64,000 nucleotides of DNA from Isoetes taiwanensis (lineage: Eukaryota > Streptophyta > Lycopodiopsida > Isoetales > Isoetaceae). Location: contig JAJEKV010000013.1 of the NCBI GenBank assembly GCA_021234155.1, positions 12,300,669-12,364,668 of the forward strand. The letters are read 5' to 3'. The translations under genes were made by a program, and so were the position numbers. Below the pieces are notes generated by a model. That model searched no databases and had not been told where the DNA came from. It saw only the letters and a list, made by a program, of their open reading frames with translations. Positions 62,245 to 64,000 of the stretch are shown here, one piece after another. Positions within the stretch are counted from its first letter, which is position 1. Every line of letters begins with the position of its first letter.

Positions 62245-63235
62245 ACAGATGGACCTAGCACTGGTAATTATAGAGGCAGAGGTCTCTCAGGGCTTGCAAT
62301 GTCTCACCAATGGCAAGGCAACAGACTTTGATGGCATGCAGGCAAAGCTACTCAAACAAGGTGGCTACTAATAGTGCCCTTCCTAACTGCATTGTTCAAC
62401 AGGGCATTATAAAAAGGATTTCTCCAAGAGTGGATTACTAGTAGGGTAGTTCCCATCTAAAAGGTAGGCAACCCACACAACCCAGCCAATAACCAAAGAT
62501 TCATTGTCGGGCTCACTATTTGCAAAATTGTTTGGGGGCATTCTTTAACAACAGTTGACGATGTGGGCAGAGGAGGCAGAGGAACGACCTCTCATACATG
62601 CAGGGTTCAAGCTCCAACACTCCACCATTGATCATATTTTCACACTACGGGGCTTGATTGAGAATAGTAGGAATCGCCTATAAGACCTCTAATATCGCTT
62701 TGTTGACTTTGCAAAGGCTTTTGACGCTGTGCCCGTGAAAAGTTGAGGGAAAGATTGAGGCAGTTGGGGACCCTTTACAGACTTACAAAATCCAAGATAC
62801 AAGTTGTATGAGACATGCTCAAAGTTGGATCGGCATTAGCCGGACAACTTTTCAACAAAGAGGTATTGAGTCCGCCGTGGATGCCCGCTCTCTTTAACAT
62901 GGTTTAGCCTCCATATTGATCAAGTGAAAGGGCGGTTTGTTGAACATGGGGCAGATGTAGTTCAGCTTGTGCACCAGATTACTAGCCAGTTCATATATGC
63001 CGATGACGTGGACCTCTTATCCTATGCCCGAGTAACATGCAAAGATCATCCGTGATGCCATGTATACTTTCAAGTAGTGGTCATTGGAATGCAGGTCAAT
63101 TTGGCCAAGACTAAGGTACTTCTTATATCATCTTTTCACCAGCCAAGGCCTCCTTCCTTCAGTTATTAGGACAAAATATGGAGGTTGTGCTCACCTACAA
63201 GTACTTGGACATAGAGTTTCATTCTATAATATATT
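62245..63235 (+). pseudogene. LINE reverse transcriptase remnant, second LINE family
   Basis: Plus strand: EAEVSQGLQCLTNGKATDFD and GMQAKLLKQGG (62,267-62,368); PLIHAGFKLQHSTIDHIF and TLRGLIEN (62,590-62,665); CFVDFAKAFDAVP (about 62,695-62,735); FIYADDVDLLSYAR (about 62,991-63,032), the RT catalytic YADD; then NLAKTKVLLI and LTYKYLDIEF (63,095-63,225), the usual region after the catalytic core. Several stops and frame changes. It differs from copies A-C. Confidence 0.82.
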
Positions 63236-64000
63236 GGGATACTTTTATAAAGTTATATTCAATTTAAATCAATTCTCACTTCTAAACTCTCCATTTAAAA
63301 AGCCACCACTTGTAAATTAAGCCTTAAAAATGTTTAACATTTATCAAAGGAAAAGAAAGTACCAGATTTGAATTTCTGTGCAACCTTGGAGGCATGCTTG
63401 AATTTCAAAGCAATCTTGAAGTCATGTTGGATAGAAGAGCAGAATTTGCTATATACAATTCATCTATTTTGGGCCAGTCTTTTGAAGCTAGAAATCCAAC
63501 TCAAGCAACCTGCTAAACCTGAAATCACAATCTTGTAATCCAGCAACCAGTAAGTCCATGTAATCACATCTAGTGCAAGAACATCATGTCAAACTGAACA
63601 AGGTAATAGAAACAAGCAGACATATTTAACTTGTTTGAACCGGTTATATGCTAAGAATCAGCCCCTATTCGGGAAGGGACTCGAGAGACACAAAACCGAT
63701 AGATAGGCTTTTGTCATTCATCACAATACAATGTGAAAGATACAATGTGAAAGACTAGAGAGAGAGAGAGAGAGAGGGGGTAGCCGACCATAGGAACAAT
63801 ATCGGACTACCCCATAAAAAGAAATGTGCCGAGGCAATATAGAAGGGTAATGGCGACAACTTCTCATCGGGATTAAAAAACCCTGCTCTTTCGGGTTTTC
63901 GAGAAAAACCCTAATGAGAAATGGTCGCCAACAACCTTGAATGTGTTGCCCGGAGAATGGAGAGAAACGGGTTGATGGCGAACGCAAAATAGGGCAAGAC
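63236..64000. other. no recognisable gene; short GA tract
   Basis: (GA)n of about 24 bases at 63,755-63,777, preceded by a repeated CAATGTGAAAGA. No LINE end is visible next to it. No gene. Confidence 0.5.

Noticed and set aside
63755-63777. Another LINE end at a GA tract
   Set aside because: The GA run is short and the next bases lack the ATGAAATGAAAT and GAGACGC signature.

Overview
The window looks like nuclear DNA from a land plant with a large, repeat-rich genome. Two things support this: the one cellular gene recognised is a PLATZ zinc-finger transcription factor (a plant-specific family), and it is surrounded by wall-to-wall transposable elements of plant type (L1-like LINEs with AP-endonuclease, RT and zf-RVT tail, PIF/Harbinger, Ty3/gypsy, MITEs). 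A fern or other non-angiosperm lineage is a guess, not shown by the sequence. No CRISPR, operon or bacterial gene organisation is present.

Layout. 1-13.6 kb is a train of elements separated by (GA)n tracts: a minus-strand LINE running off the left edge, (GA)n, a PIF/Harbinger element (ORF1, an extra acidic ORF split by a 1.58-kb retroposon, and an antisense DDE transposase), (GA)n, a second minus-strand LINE, (GA)n and a truncated third LINE end. 13.6-22.4 kb has no recognisable gene. 22.4-25 kb is a decayed minus-strand Ty3/gypsy pol. 26.1-33.1 kb repeats the first pattern: LINE, (GA)n, LINE end, (GA)n, LINE end, (GA)n, second Harbinger copy, (GA)n. 33-41 kb is the least repetitive part and holds three small inverted-repeat elements (hAT-like, nested foldback, Tourist-like) and the PLATZ gene at 38.6-39.7 kb. 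41.8-47.6 kb has two 5'-truncated sister LINE copies (one with a perfect 13-bp target duplication), a 403-bp tandem duplication and a degenerate TCTAAGGGAA-type array. 48.4-50.5 kb is a plus-strand gypsy element, split at its integrase by a 7.56-kb inverted-repeat DNA transposon (50,548-58,112). The right end holds further LINE remains and a tRNA-derived SINE head.

The most interesting object is the 7.56-kb transposon. It has about 30-bp imperfect terminal inverted repeats and a subterminal 24-bp perfect palindrome. It carries an intact-looking two-exon small ORF and a decayed large ORF with a D-F-A-E-N-Y motif, an S-D-D...H-D motif, a D-G-C-S-S-Q-F motif and a Cys-rich C-terminus (a putative DDE-like transposase of a family I cannot name). 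On the opposite strand is cargo resembling an FCP1/NIF-type HAD phosphatase, plus a RING-like/coiled-coil region. The second notable pattern is the repeated occurrence of LINE ends exactly at (GA)n tracts, as if this LINE lineage inserts into GA microsatellites.

Most coding regions are broken. Several of the breaks I could localise are single-base length changes inside homopolymer runs (LINE C7, gypsy T6, three in PLATZ), so some may be assembly errors rather than true decay. Coordinates of decayed elements are approximate.
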